From: Comamonadaceae bacterium
GTDB taxonomy: Bacteria > Pseudomonadota > Gammaproteobacteria > Burkholderiales > Burkholderiaceae_C
Length of the DNA: 11,384 nt
Reading direction: 5' to 3'
Assembly (NCBI GenBank): GCA_947374705.1
Contig: CANCDA010000073.1
Location: 1-11,384 of the forward strand
Part shown: positions 1 to 6,234 of the stretch, in pieces
Layout: every line of letters starts with the position of its first letter
How positions within the stretch are numbered: the stretch's first letter is position 1
The notes under the pieces: model-generated
What the model was told of the DNA's origin: nothing
The model's input: only the letters and a program-made list of their open reading frames with translations
Databases searched by the model: none
Translations under genes and position numbers: made by a program

Positions 1-261
1 GCGGCCGACGTGGTGCTCAAAGAGCGCCGCCGCCTGGTGCTGATGGTGCGCGAATCTCCTCTGCATGCGGGGCATTTGCGCAGCATGACGCAAGCGGTAG
101 AAAACGGCGCCATCATCATGCCGCCCATGCCCGCCTTTTATGCAAAACCTAAAAGCCTGGACGATATGGTCAACCACACCGTGGGGCGCTGCCTGGATTT
201 GTTTGACATTGAGACTGATTTGGTGAACCGCTGGTCGGGCATGAGAAATTCGCGTGAATAA
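1..261 (+). CDS. ubiX: UbiX flavin prenyltransferase, C-terminal part (5' end off window)
   Basis: The reading frame is open from base 1 and gives 86 residues up to a TAA stop, so the gene enters from the left and lacks its N-terminal half here. The segments 'RRRLVLMVRESPLHAGHLRS', 'GAIIMPPMPAFY' and 'DDMVNHTVGRCLDLF' are the conserved C-terminal signature of UbiX/Pad1 proteins. These enzymes join a dimethylallyl group to FMN to make prenylated FMN, the cofactor of UbiD-type decarboxylases, including the one in ubiquinone synthesis. The family is about 190-210 residues, so somewhat less than half is seen. The tail after 'DIETDLVNRW' is slightly longer than in the shortest family members. The 3' end overlaps the next gene by 8 bases, which suggests translational coupling. 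Confidence 0.92.
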   Translation, partial: AADVVLKERRRLVLMVRESPLHAGHLRSMTQAVENGAIIMPPMPAFYAKPKSLDDMVNHTVGRCLDLFDIETDLVNRWSGMRNSRE

Positions 262-538
262 AACCCTGTTTGTTTATTACAAAATTGAAACCGCCCAGCA
301 TGCGAGCTGGGTGCAACGGGTGCGCGACTTCCAACTTCAATTGCTTGAGCGACACCCCTTGCTTGAGATTGAACTCATGCAACGCCCTGCCAGCACTGAC
401 GGCTTGGAAACCTGGATGGAGATCTACCGCCACCCCGATGGCATCTCCGAGCTGCTGACTCAGGCCATTCAAAGTTTGGCGCTTGAGATGGGCTTGCCCA
501 GCAAACGCGCCAGTGAAGTTTTTGTCCCCCTGATTTAA
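254..538 (+). CDS. DUF4936 family small protein
   Basis: A 94-residue protein starting at a GTG that lies inside the last codons of ubiX. It begins 'MNKTLFVYYKI' and contains 'ETWMEIYRHPDGI', which fits the small Betaproteobacterial DUF4936 family (about 90-110 residues). The N-terminal beta strand, the acidic middle and the 'WMEIY' strand suggest a compact ferredoxin-like or ABM-like alpha/beta fold; this is inference. No signal peptide, membrane segment or catalytic motif is visible, and no function is known to me. It sits between ubiX (8-base overlap) and trhO (10-base gap), so the three genes probably share a transcript. Confidence 0.75.
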   Translation: MNKTLFVYYKIETAQHASWVQRVRDFQLQLLERHPLLEIELMQRPASTDGLETWMEIYRHPDGISELLTQAIQSLALEMGLPSKRASEVFVPLI

Positions 539-548
539 ACTTCGGCCC

Positions 549-1526
549 ATGTCGAAGTTTCTCACCGCCGCGCTCTACAAATTTGTGGAGTTGCAGGACA
601 CCCCCGCCCTCAAAACATCTTTGCAAACCTTGTGCGATAAGCATCGCATCAAAGGCACGCTGCTACTGGCCACGGAGGGCATCAACGGCACGATTGCAGG
701 GGCTGAGGCCGATGTACGCACCGTGCTGGCCTACCTGCGCACAGACCCGCGCCTGATCGATCTGGCGCACAAAGAATCCTGGTCTGAATCGCCGCCGTTT
801 TTGCGCATGAAAGTGCGCCTTAAAAAAGAAATCGTCACCCTGGGCGTGCCCGGCGTCAACCCTAGCCAAATGGCAGGCCGCTACGTCAAACCCGAAGCCT
901 GGAATGCATTGATCAGCGACCCCAAAGTAGTGGTGGTGGACACCCGCAACGACTACGAGGTGGCGATTGGTAGCTTCAAGGGCGCACTCGACCCCCATGT
1001 CAAGACCTTTGCCGACTTACCGCAGTGGGTGTCAGAACAATCGACCCCAGGTGGCGCGCTAGACAGCACACAGAGCGAGAAACCCAAAGTCGCCATGTTT
1101 TGCACCGGCGGCATCCGCTGCGAAAAATCCACCGCCCTGCTGCGACAGCTCGGCTTTGACGAGGTGTACCACCTGGAAGGCGGCATCCTCAAATACCTGG
1201 AAACCGTGCCCCAAGCCAACAGCCTGTGGGAAGGTGAATGCTTTGTGTTCGACGAGCGCGTGTCGGTCGGCCACGGCCTGCAACCCGGCCCTTTTGAGCT
1301 GTGCCGCTCCTGCCGCCACCCGGTGGGTGACGCGCAGCGCGAGTCCTCGCATTACGTCAAAGGCGTGAGTTGCCCCAACTGCTTTGACCAAAAAACCGAA
1401 GCGCAAAAACAAGGCTTTGCAGAACGCCAACGCCAAGTTGAACTGGCCCGCCAGCGTGGGCGGGTGCATGTGGGGGCGAAGATGCAGGGCAAGAGTGTGG
1501 ATGTATCTCAGACCTCCGACAAGTGA
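549..1526 (+). CDS. trhO: tRNA uridine(34) hydroxylase TrhO (YceA-type rhodanese)
   Basis: A 325-residue protein. An N-terminal acylphosphatase-like domain carries 'ATEGINGTIAG' (about residues 41-51). The central rhodanese domain (about 120-225) starts at 'VVVVDTRNDYEV' and carries the active loop 'CTGGIRCEKS' with Cys185 as the expected catalytic cysteine. A C-terminal region has four cysteines in two CxxC pairs (Cys252/255 and Cys275/278), a likely metal knuckle, then a basic, Gln/Arg-rich tail. TrhO family members hydroxylate uridine 34 of tRNAs in the cytoplasm as the first step towards 5-carboxymethoxy or methoxyuridine, using O2. A short linker rich in Ser, Gly and Gln (about 162-178) before the active strand is longer than in compact homologues. 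The length and all motifs indicate an intact gene. Only a weak Shine-Dalgarno is seen, consistent with coupling to the gene before it. Confidence 0.95.
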   Translation: MSKFLTAALYKFVELQDTPALKTSLQTLCDKHRIKGTLLLATEGINGTIAGAEADVRTVLAYLRTDPRLIDLAHKESWSESPPFLRMKVRLKKEIVTLGVPGVNPSQMAGRYVKPEAWNALISDPKVVVVDTRNDYEVAIGSFKGALDPHVKTFADLPQWVSEQSTPGGALDSTQSEKPKVAMFCTGGIRCEKSTALLRQLGFDEVYHLEGGILKYLETVPQANSLWEGECFVFDERVSVGHGLQPGPFELCRSCRHPVGDAQRESSHYVKGVSCPNCFDQKTEAQKQGFAERQRQVELARQRGRVHVGAKMQGKSVDVSQTSDK

Positions 1527-1711
1527 TGAGCACTGGCTAAACCCTGCCCCGAAGTCTCTGCCGTGTCGTTGTCCAAATCAGGGCTCGCAAAAAAACCTAT
1601 AGCCTGTGCCATCGCGACCAAGAGGTCCATGTTGGGTTAGCCATGTACTTCTCCTTTTACGGGCATGGGCGCGTCCGGGTCAATCAAGGCCTCAAGCCGC
1701 TCCAGCGCCAT
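1508..1711 (-). other. Two short in-frame minus-strand ORFs, possible gene remnant
   Basis: The gap between trhO and the antitoxin gene holds two short minus-strand frames in the same phase, separated by one TAA (1637-1639). The first (1637-1711) reads 'MALERLEALIDPDAPMPVKG' and four more residues. The second (1508-1630) reads 'MDLLVAMAQAIGFFASPD' and continues to 40 residues, running 19 bases into the 3' end of trhO. The first has protein-like composition and also extends upstream of its ATG as 'LEITVYDLN'. I do not recognise either. They could be the decayed end of a gene now lost, one small protein interrupted by a stop, or chance. A good Shine-Dalgarno (AAAGGAG) exists at 1651-1657, but it fits an unrelated 15-codon frame. 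Confidence 0.18.
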
Positions 1712-1781
1712 GTTGAGGTCATAGACTGTGATCTCAAGATTTCACTTCAAACAGAACACCACAGAAACACGTCCATTTATT

Positions 1782-1815
1782 TGTAAAATTTAAGCAAAAT
1801 GGCGCAAAATGCGCC
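1782..1815 (+). promoter_or_regulatory. Candidate promoter and palindromic operator of the toxin-antitoxin operon
   Basis: An AT-rich stretch precedes the antitoxin gene. TAAAAT at 1784-1789 is a five-of-six match to a sigma-70 -10 box; no good -35 is visible. Fifteen bases downstream of its start lies the perfect inverted repeat GGCGCA aaa TGCGCC (1801-1815), between the candidate -10 and the ribosome-binding site. ParD-type antitoxins with ribbon-helix-helix folds usually repress their own operon by binding such palindromes, so this is a reasonable operator. The assignment is inference. Confidence 0.35.
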
Positions 1816-1831
1816 ACAAAGGATGTTAATC

Positions 1832-2185
1832 ATGACCCCAACCAACACTGCATTCGCCTCCGTCAAACTCACCTCAGCTCTGGTCGCGCAGGCTCGCGAG
1901 GCCGCACAACCCATGCGCCGTTCCGTAGCGGGTCAAGTAGAGTATTGGGCCACGCTAGGGCGCATCGTGGAGCACAGTGGGCTTACCGCTCAAGAAGCCC
2001 AAACGGCCATCGCCAACTACGAGGCGGCAGCTCACCGCACCCGCACAGAGGCTACGAAAGCCCCATCTCAAGCAGACACACTTCTGTCCCAATTTATGGC
2101 CTCAGAGGCTGACGGCAGCCTAGCGCAGCGAGTTCGTGAAGTCGTAGCCCAAAATCGCAGCAAATCAACTGGCGCTATCGTCTGA
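1832..2185 (+). CDS. ParD-like antitoxin
   Basis: A 117-residue protein from the ATG at 1832. This start is chosen because AAGGA lies 8 bases upstream; in-frame ATGs at 1799 and 1823 have no such site, and the palindromic operator would fall inside the longer version. The segment 'SVKLTSALVAQAREAAQPMR' followed by 'RSVAGQVEYWATLGRIVE' matches the ribbon-helix-helix pattern of ParD_like antitoxins (Pfam ParD_like): a short beta strand, then two helices with the conserved 'S(I/V)AGQVE(H/Y)WA'. The C-terminal half, with 'LLSQFMASEADGSLAQRVRE', is the part expected to bind the toxin. The zeta-type toxin gene follows after 15 bases. The antitoxin looks complete. Confidence 0.75.
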   Translation: MTPTNTAFASVKLTSALVAQAREAAQPMRRSVAGQVEYWATLGRIVEHSGLTAQEAQTAIANYEAAAHRTRTEATKAPSQADTLLSQFMASEADGSLAQRVREVVAQNRSKSTGAIV

Positions 2186-2200
2186 TATGAGGCCCTGCAC

Positions 2201-2692
2201 TTGCAACACATTGGCAATCCGCAAGATCGCTCAGAGCAGGCGCGCGGATGGGTCGATGCCCGCCGGGCGGCATTGCTTAGATCAGGCCAATCGTTTGTGA
2301 GCGAAACCGTGTTCTCTCATGCCTCCAAACTCGCGCTCATTCAGGAAGCGCAAGCGAATGGATTTTTCGTCATGCTGCTGGTTGTGGCGCTCGACCAGCC
2401 CGAACGCCTACTGGAGCGAGTACATCAGCGCGTGTCAGAAGGTGGGCATCCGGTGCCCGCTGAGCGCATATTGGCGCGCTACCCACGCACACTCGCCAAC
2501 CTGAATCAAGCTGTGCGGCTGGCCGATGCTGCCGTGTTGTATGACGCGCAAGACATTGCACCAGGAACCCACACTGCGGTAGCCATCTGCAAAGGCAGTT
2601 GGACGAAAGAACTGGTGCAACCGCTTCCGCAATGGGCAATGCAAATTTTAGATACGAATAGCCCTGCAGCCCATATTCCACTAAAGTTATAA
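2201..2692 (+). CDS. Zeta-toxin-type kinase, apparently N-terminally truncated (no P-loop)
   Basis: A frame of 163 residues from a TTG at 2201, which has an AGG-type ribosome-binding site 8 bases upstream. The core 'SFVSETVFSHASKLALI', then 'RVHQRVSEGGHPVPAERILA', 'RYPRTLANLNQAVRLAD' and 'AAVLYDA' are typical of zeta toxin / small P-loop kinases, which phosphorylate UDP-N-acetylglucosamine or related substrates and block wall synthesis. Full-length relatives of this type have roughly 35-45 more N-terminal residues carrying 'GPNGAGKST' and the 'NAD' segment with the catalytic Asp. Here the frame leads directly back into the antitoxin's 3' end. I checked the other two plus-strand frames at 2160-2300 and found no P-loop. 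Without it, ATP binding should fail, so the toxin is probably inactive. The family call is firm; inactivity is inference. The gene ends 4 bases from the convergent hydrolase gene. Confidence 0.72.
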   Translation: MQHIGNPQDRSEQARGWVDARRAALLRSGQSFVSETVFSHASKLALIQEAQANGFFVMLLVVALDQPERLLERVHQRVSEGGHPVPAERILARYPRTLANLNQAVRLADAAVLYDAQDIAPGTHTAVAICKGSWTKELVQPLPQWAMQILDTNSPAAHIPLKL

Positions 2693-2709
2693 GCTATTAT
2701 TTTTGTAGC
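2693..2709. terminator. Short T-rich inverted repeat at a convergent gene junction
   Basis: GCTA (2693-2696) and TAGC (2706-2709) flank a T-rich loop, with a possible T.G pair extending the stem. It fills the 4-base gap between the two convergent stop codons and includes the hydrolase stop codon. A short 'GCTAT...TAGC' element of this look is, from memory, frequent between genes in Comamonadaceae. It may work as a weak bidirectional terminator. The stem is short, so confidence is low. Confidence 0.25.
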
Positions 2710-3419
2710 AACCACGCCACCAACGCATCCCCCACCGCCCTCGGCTGCTCCATGGTGCACATGTGGCCGCAGTCTTCGATGATGCTCAGCGTGGCTTGCG
2801 CGCCCAAGTGACTTAAAGCGCTGGCCATGACTTCGTGCTGGGCCGGGCCGCTCCAGCTGTCTTCGCGTCCACACAACACGAGTGTGGGGCAGGTGATGGT
2901 GGCCAACTGGGGAGCCGAGTCGCGCCGCCCGAGTAGCGCGTTGATCTGCGCTTCAAACTGGGCGGGGTTGCTGCGCTCCAGCATTTGCAAAATGTCTTCA
3001 AACACGGGGGTGCTCAGGCGGCGGGGGTGCACCATGCCTTTGGCCCATTGTTGGCCCATGGCGCGCATGCCTTGAAGGCGGGCTTGTGCCAGCAGCGTCA
3101 TGCGACCTGCCCGCTCACGCGTGCCCGCTTCGCCTGCTGGCAACGGGTGGGTGCCGGTGTCCATCAAGGCCAGGCGCTCCACGCGCTGCGGGGCCAGGCG
3201 CATGACTTCCATGGCCACGCGGCCACCCATGGAATGGCCGGCCAGGGCAAAACGCTCGGTGGGGGCCTCGTCCAGCACCTGCTGGGCCATGGCGGTGAGC
3301 GAGTCGCGCAGGCCGTAGGCCATGACATGGCACTCAGCGTGGGCTTGCAGCGCAGGCAACAGGGGCGTCCAGACGGCGGCGTCGCACATCAGGCCGGGGA
3401 GCAACATCAAAGTGGTCAT
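2697..3419 (-). CDS. Alpha/beta-fold hydrolase
   Basis: A 240-residue cytoplasmic protein with an alpha/beta hydrolase layout. The oxyanion loop is near 'LLPGLMCDAAVW' (6-17), the nucleophile elbow is 'GHSMGG' with Ser63, the acid is Asp187 in 'CGREDSWS', and the base is His219 in 'DCGHMCTMEQP'. A helical cap lies between about 95 and 165. The triad is complete and the length is normal. The substrate cannot be read from the sequence. Relatives include esterases, enol-lactonases and C-C bond hydrolases of aromatic ring cleavage. No ring-cleavage dioxygenase is in the window to favour the last. It is the last gene of the minus-strand cluster: its ATG lies 3 bases after the aldo/keto reductase stop codon, so the two are almost certainly co-transcribed. 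Confidence 0.85.
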   Translation of the reverse strand: MTTLMLLPGLMCDAAVWTPLLPALQAHAECHVMAYGLRDSLTAMAQQVLDEAPTERFALAGHSMGGRVAMEVMRLAPQRVERLALMDTGTHPLPAGEAGTRERAGRMTLLAQARLQGMRAMGQQWAKGMVHPRRLSTPVFEDILQMLERSNPAQFEAQINALLGRRDSAPQLATITCPTLVLCGREDSWSGPAQHEVMASALSHLGAQATLSIIEDCGHMCTMEQPRAVGDALVAWLLQK

Positions 3420-3422
3420 GGC

Positions 3423-4436
3423 TTATTGATCCCCGATGTGGAACATCTCGGTGTCCACTTCGCTTTGCGACTGGGCGCTGTAGCGCGGGCCGACCACGGT
3501 GGTTTGGTTGATGAGGGCTTCCACTTGGGTGATGGTGGCGGGGCTGAGCTTGACCTCCACCGCGGCCAAGTCTTCGCTCAGGTGCGCCACCTTGGTGGTG
3601 CCGGGGATGGGGATGATGTCATCGCCCTTGTGCAGTAGCCAAGCCAGCGCGAGTTGGGCCGGGGTGCAGCCCGCCTGCGCCGCTATCGCTTGGTAGGCGG
3701 GCAGCAATTGCAAGTTGGCCGCGTAGTTGGCGGGGTGAAAACGCGGCATGGTGTGGCGGATGTCTTTGGCCTCTAGCGTAGCCACGTCCGTCAATTTGCC
3801 GGTGAGGAAGCCGCGTGCTACGGGGCTGAAGGCGACGAAGGCCACGCCCAGCTCGCGGCAGGCTTGCAGCACGGCGATCTCGGGGTTGCGCGCCCATAGC
3901 GAATACTCAGTCTGCAAGGCGGTGATGGGGTGCACGGCGTGGGCACGGCGCAGGGTGCTGGCCGACACCTCGGACAGGCCCAGCGTGCGAACCTTGCCCT
4001 CCTCCACCAAGCGCGACATTTCTCCCACGCTGTCTTCAATCGGTACTTTTTTGTCGAAGCGGTGCAGGTAGTAGAGGTCGATCACATCGGTCTGCAAACG
4101 GCGCAGGCTGTCTTCGCAGTTCTTGCGCAGCGTCTCGGGGCGGCCATCGATCACGCGCTTGATGCCATCAGGGAAGGTGACGCCCGCCAAGCCGCCCTTG
4201 CTGGCCAGGGTGAAGCGTTGGCGGTGCGGTTTGAGCACTTTGCCCAACAGGTCTTCGTTGGCCCCAAAGCCATACAGGGCGGCGGTATCAAACAAGGTCA
4301 CGCCGTTGTCCAGCGCGGCCAGAAGCACGCGCTCAGCGGCGTCAAAGGCGGGGGGCACGCCGTAGGCGTAGCTCAGGCTCATGCAGCCCAGACCGAGGGC
4401 GGAGACTTGGAAGGGGCCGAGTTTGCGTGTTTGCAT
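3423..4436 (-). CDS. Aldo/keto reductase
   Basis: A 337-residue NAD(P)H-dependent oxidoreductase of the aldo/keto reductase superfamily (TIM barrel). The catalytic tetrad is visible: Asp50 and Tyr55 in 'FDTAALYG', Lys80 in 'ASKGG' and His125 in 'YYLHRFD'. The N-terminus 'LGPFQVSALGLGCMSLSYAY' and the later segments 'LQTEYSLWARNPE' and 'DIIPIPGTTKVAHLSEDLAA' fit the YajO/Tas-like bacterial branch, whose members reduce aldehydes and ketones. The late 'IPIPGTTK' segment is the usual cofactor-binding region. It is followed at once by the hydrolase gene and preceded by Bug receptor 1 after 32 bases. The ribosome-binding site is weak (GAAAGAA). In this cluster it could reduce an aldehyde or keto product of the aldolase; that is speculation. 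Confidence 0.9.
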   Translation of the reverse strand: MQTRKLGPFQVSALGLGCMSLSYAYGVPPAFDAAERVLLAALDNGVTLFDTAALYGFGANEDLLGKVLKPHRQRFTLASKGGLAGVTFPDGIKRVIDGRPETLRKNCEDSLRRLQTDVIDLYYLHRFDKKVPIEDSVGEMSRLVEEGKVRTLGLSEVSASTLRRAHAVHPITALQTEYSLWARNPEIAVLQACRELGVAFVAFSPVARGFLTGKLTDVATLEAKDIRHTMPRFHPANYAANLQLLPAYQAIAAQAGCTPAQLALAWLLHKGDDIIPIPGTTKVAHLSEDLAAVEVKLSPATITQVEALINQTTVVGPRYSAQSQSEVDTEMFHIGDQ

Positions 4437-4468
4437 GTAGGTTCTTTCTGAGAATGCGCAGGCTTAAA

Positions 4469-5428
4469 TTACTCTGCTTTGATGTTGCTGTTGCGGACCA
4501 TCTGCGTCCACAAGGCGGCTTCGGCTTTGGTCAGGGCCAGCAACTCGGTGGGGGTGCTGGTCTTGAGGATCAAGCCCTGTTGGGTGAGCTTGTCATGCAC
4601 GGCGGCGTCCGCCAGTGCGGCGATGATGGCAGCGCGGTAGGACTCCACCTGTGCTGCGGGCATTTTGGGTGTGCCCCAGACGGAAAACCAAGGATCGGCA
4701 TGGAAGTTTTTAGCGCCCTGCTCTTGCAGCGAGGGGATGTCAGGGAAGCCAGGGTGGCGATCCCGCAGCGAGCCGCCGATGATCTTCAAGCGCCCCGCGT
4801 CGCGCAACGGCACTGCGACCTGAATGGGCATGAACATGGCGGGGATTTGCCCGCCCAGCAAATCATTGAAGGCCGGCGCCGAGCCCTTGTAGGCAACATG
4901 TTCCAGCGATACCCCCACAGATTGCTTGAGCAGCTCCATGAACAAATGGTGGTGCGTGCCATTGCCGGGGGATGCATAAAACAAGCCGGGTTTGGACTTG
5001 GCCCAAGCGATGAATTCGCTCAGGTTTTTAGCAGGCACATCCTTGTGCACCACCAGCACAAACGACGAGGAACACACTTGGGTGATGGGCGTGAAGCCGT
5101 TGATCACATCAAAGTCAACCGACTTGTAAAACAGCGGCAAGGTCACTGTGGTGGCGGGCACGATCATCAGCGTGCCGGGGTCGCTGGACTTGGCCACAAA
5201 GTCCATGCCGATCATGCCGGAGGCACCGGCCTTGTTCTCAACGATGTAGCCCATGTCCAGCTTGGCCTGTAGGACCGGGCCAATGGCCCGTGCAATCAAA
5301 TCGGGTGTGGTGCCAGGGGTGAGGGGTACGACCATGCGCAGCAACTTTTGCTGGGCTTGCACCACGCCCATGCTGGTCAGCCCGACAGCACCCGATATAG
5401 CCAAGAGGGTTCTGCGATTGAGGGTCAT
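4469..5428 (-). CDS. Bug-family periplasmic receptor 1 (tripartite tricarboxylate transporter substrate-binding protein)
   Basis: A 319-residue exported protein. It starts 'MTLNRRTLLAISGAVG' and has a hydrophobic segment and a likely cleavage after 'VVQA' (residue 25). The twin arginine at 5-6 followed by Leu-Leu could also be read by the Tat pathway. The mature part has the Bug/TctC pattern: 'MVVPLTPGTTPDLIARAIGP', 'VENKAGASGMIGMDFVAKS', 'YASPGNGTHHHLFMELLKQ', 'HVAYKGSAPAFNDLLGGQIP' and a late 'FSVWGTPKMPA'. Bug proteins bind carboxylated ligands such as aromatic acids, dicarboxylates or nicotinate between two lobes and pass them to a TctAB-type permease. No such permease is present here. 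The two Bug receptors differ strongly, so they are not a recent duplication. GGAG lies 8 bases before the ATG. Confidence 0.92.
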   Translation of the reverse strand: MTLNRRTLLAISGAVGLTSMGVVQAQQKLLRMVVPLTPGTTPDLIARAIGPVLQAKLDMGYIVENKAGASGMIGMDFVAKSSDPGTLMIVPATTVTLPLFYKSVDFDVINGFTPITQVCSSSFVLVVHKDVPAKNLSEFIAWAKSKPGLFYASPGNGTHHHLFMELLKQSVGVSLEHVAYKGSAPAFNDLLGGQIPAMFMPIQVAVPLRDAGRLKIIGGSLRDRHPGFPDIPSLQEQGAKNFHADPWFSVWGTPKMPAAQVESYRAAIIAALADAAVHDKLTQQGLILKTSTPTELLALTKAEAALWTQMVRNSNIKAE

Positions 5429-5464
5429 GGGGCTTGCTCCGGTGCGCTGGGTTGCTGTGAGGTT

Positions 5465-6199
5465 TTAGGCCTGCTTCTCGGCGTCCAGTTTCTTCAGCAT
5501 CTTGTTGCGCACCAGGTTCCAGAAGCGCCCATAGTCTTGCCACACCACGTTGGCCGCCACTTCCTGGTCGTCCATGAAGGTAATTTCACCGCTCGGGCCA
5601 GCCAGCAGTTCAGCTTGGTATTGCATGCGCGCGTTTTGCTCTAGGTACACACTGCGGCCCACGGCCACTTGCAGGCTCTCACCCACCACCACAGCGCCGT
5701 GGCCGCGCATCAAAGCGGCAGGATGACCACCCAATTTTTTCGCCAACGAGGCACCGAGGTAAGTGTCACGAACCAGCATGTCGCTGCCCGGCAAGGCATC
5801 GCGGATTTCCCAGTTGGGCACGCCCAGACCAATGAAGGCCGACATGTGGAAGATGGGGCGCAGCGAGGTGTTGGTGCAGCAAAACGGGATGACCGACGGC
5901 GAGTGGTTGTGCACCACGGCCATCACTTCGGGGCGCACCTTGTACACCTCGCCGTGGATGAAACGCTCGTTCACCGGGTGACGGCCCTGCGCGTCGATGG
6001 GCTGACTCTCCATGTCGAACTCCATCATGTCGGATTCGACCACCAACTCCGGCGGAGCCGAGCGCGCCATCCAGAAACGATTGGGGTTGACCGGGCAGCG
6101 CACGCTGATGTGCCCGTAGGCGTCAATGATGCCGTGATCCGCCAGCAGGCGGTAGGCGATGACCAGGTCTTGAAACAGGCTGGCGTGGGTTGGACTCAT
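5465..6199 (-). CDS. Class II aldolase/adducin-family enzyme (aldolase or decarboxylase)
   Basis: A 244-residue protein starting at the ATG at 6199, chosen because AGGAG lies 6 bases upstream. A longer frame reaches back into the Bug 2 gene and lacks a site. The class II aldolase fold is shown by 'GIIDAYGHISVR' (about 23-34), Glu78 in 'NERFIHGE', the metal ligands His97 and His99 in 'VVHNHSPS', and His167 in 'LMRGHGAVVVG'. These match the Glu and three His residues of fuculose-phosphate aldolase. The family also contains aromatic-acid decarboxylases (for example for dihydroxyphthalates) and dehydratases, so the reaction is open. Sandwiched between two Bug receptors and downstream of an FAD hydroxylase, it more likely acts on an organic or aromatic acid than on a sugar phosphate. 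That is inference from context. Confidence 0.88.
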   Translation of the reverse strand: MSPTHASLFQDLVIAYRLLADHGIIDAYGHISVRCPVNPNRFWMARSAPPELVVESDMMEFDMESQPIDAQGRHPVNERFIHGEVYKVRPEVMAVVHNHSPSVIPFCCTNTSLRPIFHMSAFIGLGVPNWEIRDALPGSDMLVRDTYLGASLAKKLGGHPAALMRGHGAVVVGESLQVAVGRSVYLEQNARMQYQAELLAGPSGEITFMDDQEVAANVVWQDYGRFWNLVRNKMLKKLDAEKQA

Positions 6200-6213
6200 A
6201 AGGGACTCCTGAA

Positions 6214-6231
6214 AATTTAAAGTTTTAAATT
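6214..6231. repeat. 18-base AT-only-armed palindrome before the aldolase gene
   Basis: AATTTAAA (6214-6221) and TTTAAATT (6224-6231) form perfect 8-base arms around GT. They lie in the 35-base gap between the Bug 2 stop codon and the aldolase ribosome-binding site. The surrounding DNA is GC-rich, so this is a marked local break in composition. It could be an operator, an internal promoter element or a processing site. No further evidence separates these. Confidence 0.4.
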
Positions 6232-6234
6232 GAA

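Noticed and set aside
1801..1815. The palindrome before the antitoxin read as a terminator of trhO
   Set aside because: The stem is only six bases, no T-tract follows on the plus strand, and it lies 275 bases after the trhO stop codon.
2201..2692. A frameshift hiding the toxin N-terminus
   Set aside because: I translated the other two plus-strand frames across 2160-2300 and found no P-loop ('GxxxxGKS/T') or 'NAD' segment, so the missing part is absent rather than out of frame.
2985..3638. A 217-codon plus-strand frame crossing the hydrolase/aldo-keto reductase boundary
   Set aside because: It overlaps two genes with complete catalytic residues and is rich in His and Gly, so it is a shadow.
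4427..5272. A 281-codon plus-strand open frame opposite Bug receptor 1
   Set aside because: It is the mirror of the Bug gene, with low-complexity His/Gly/Gln composition and no good start site.
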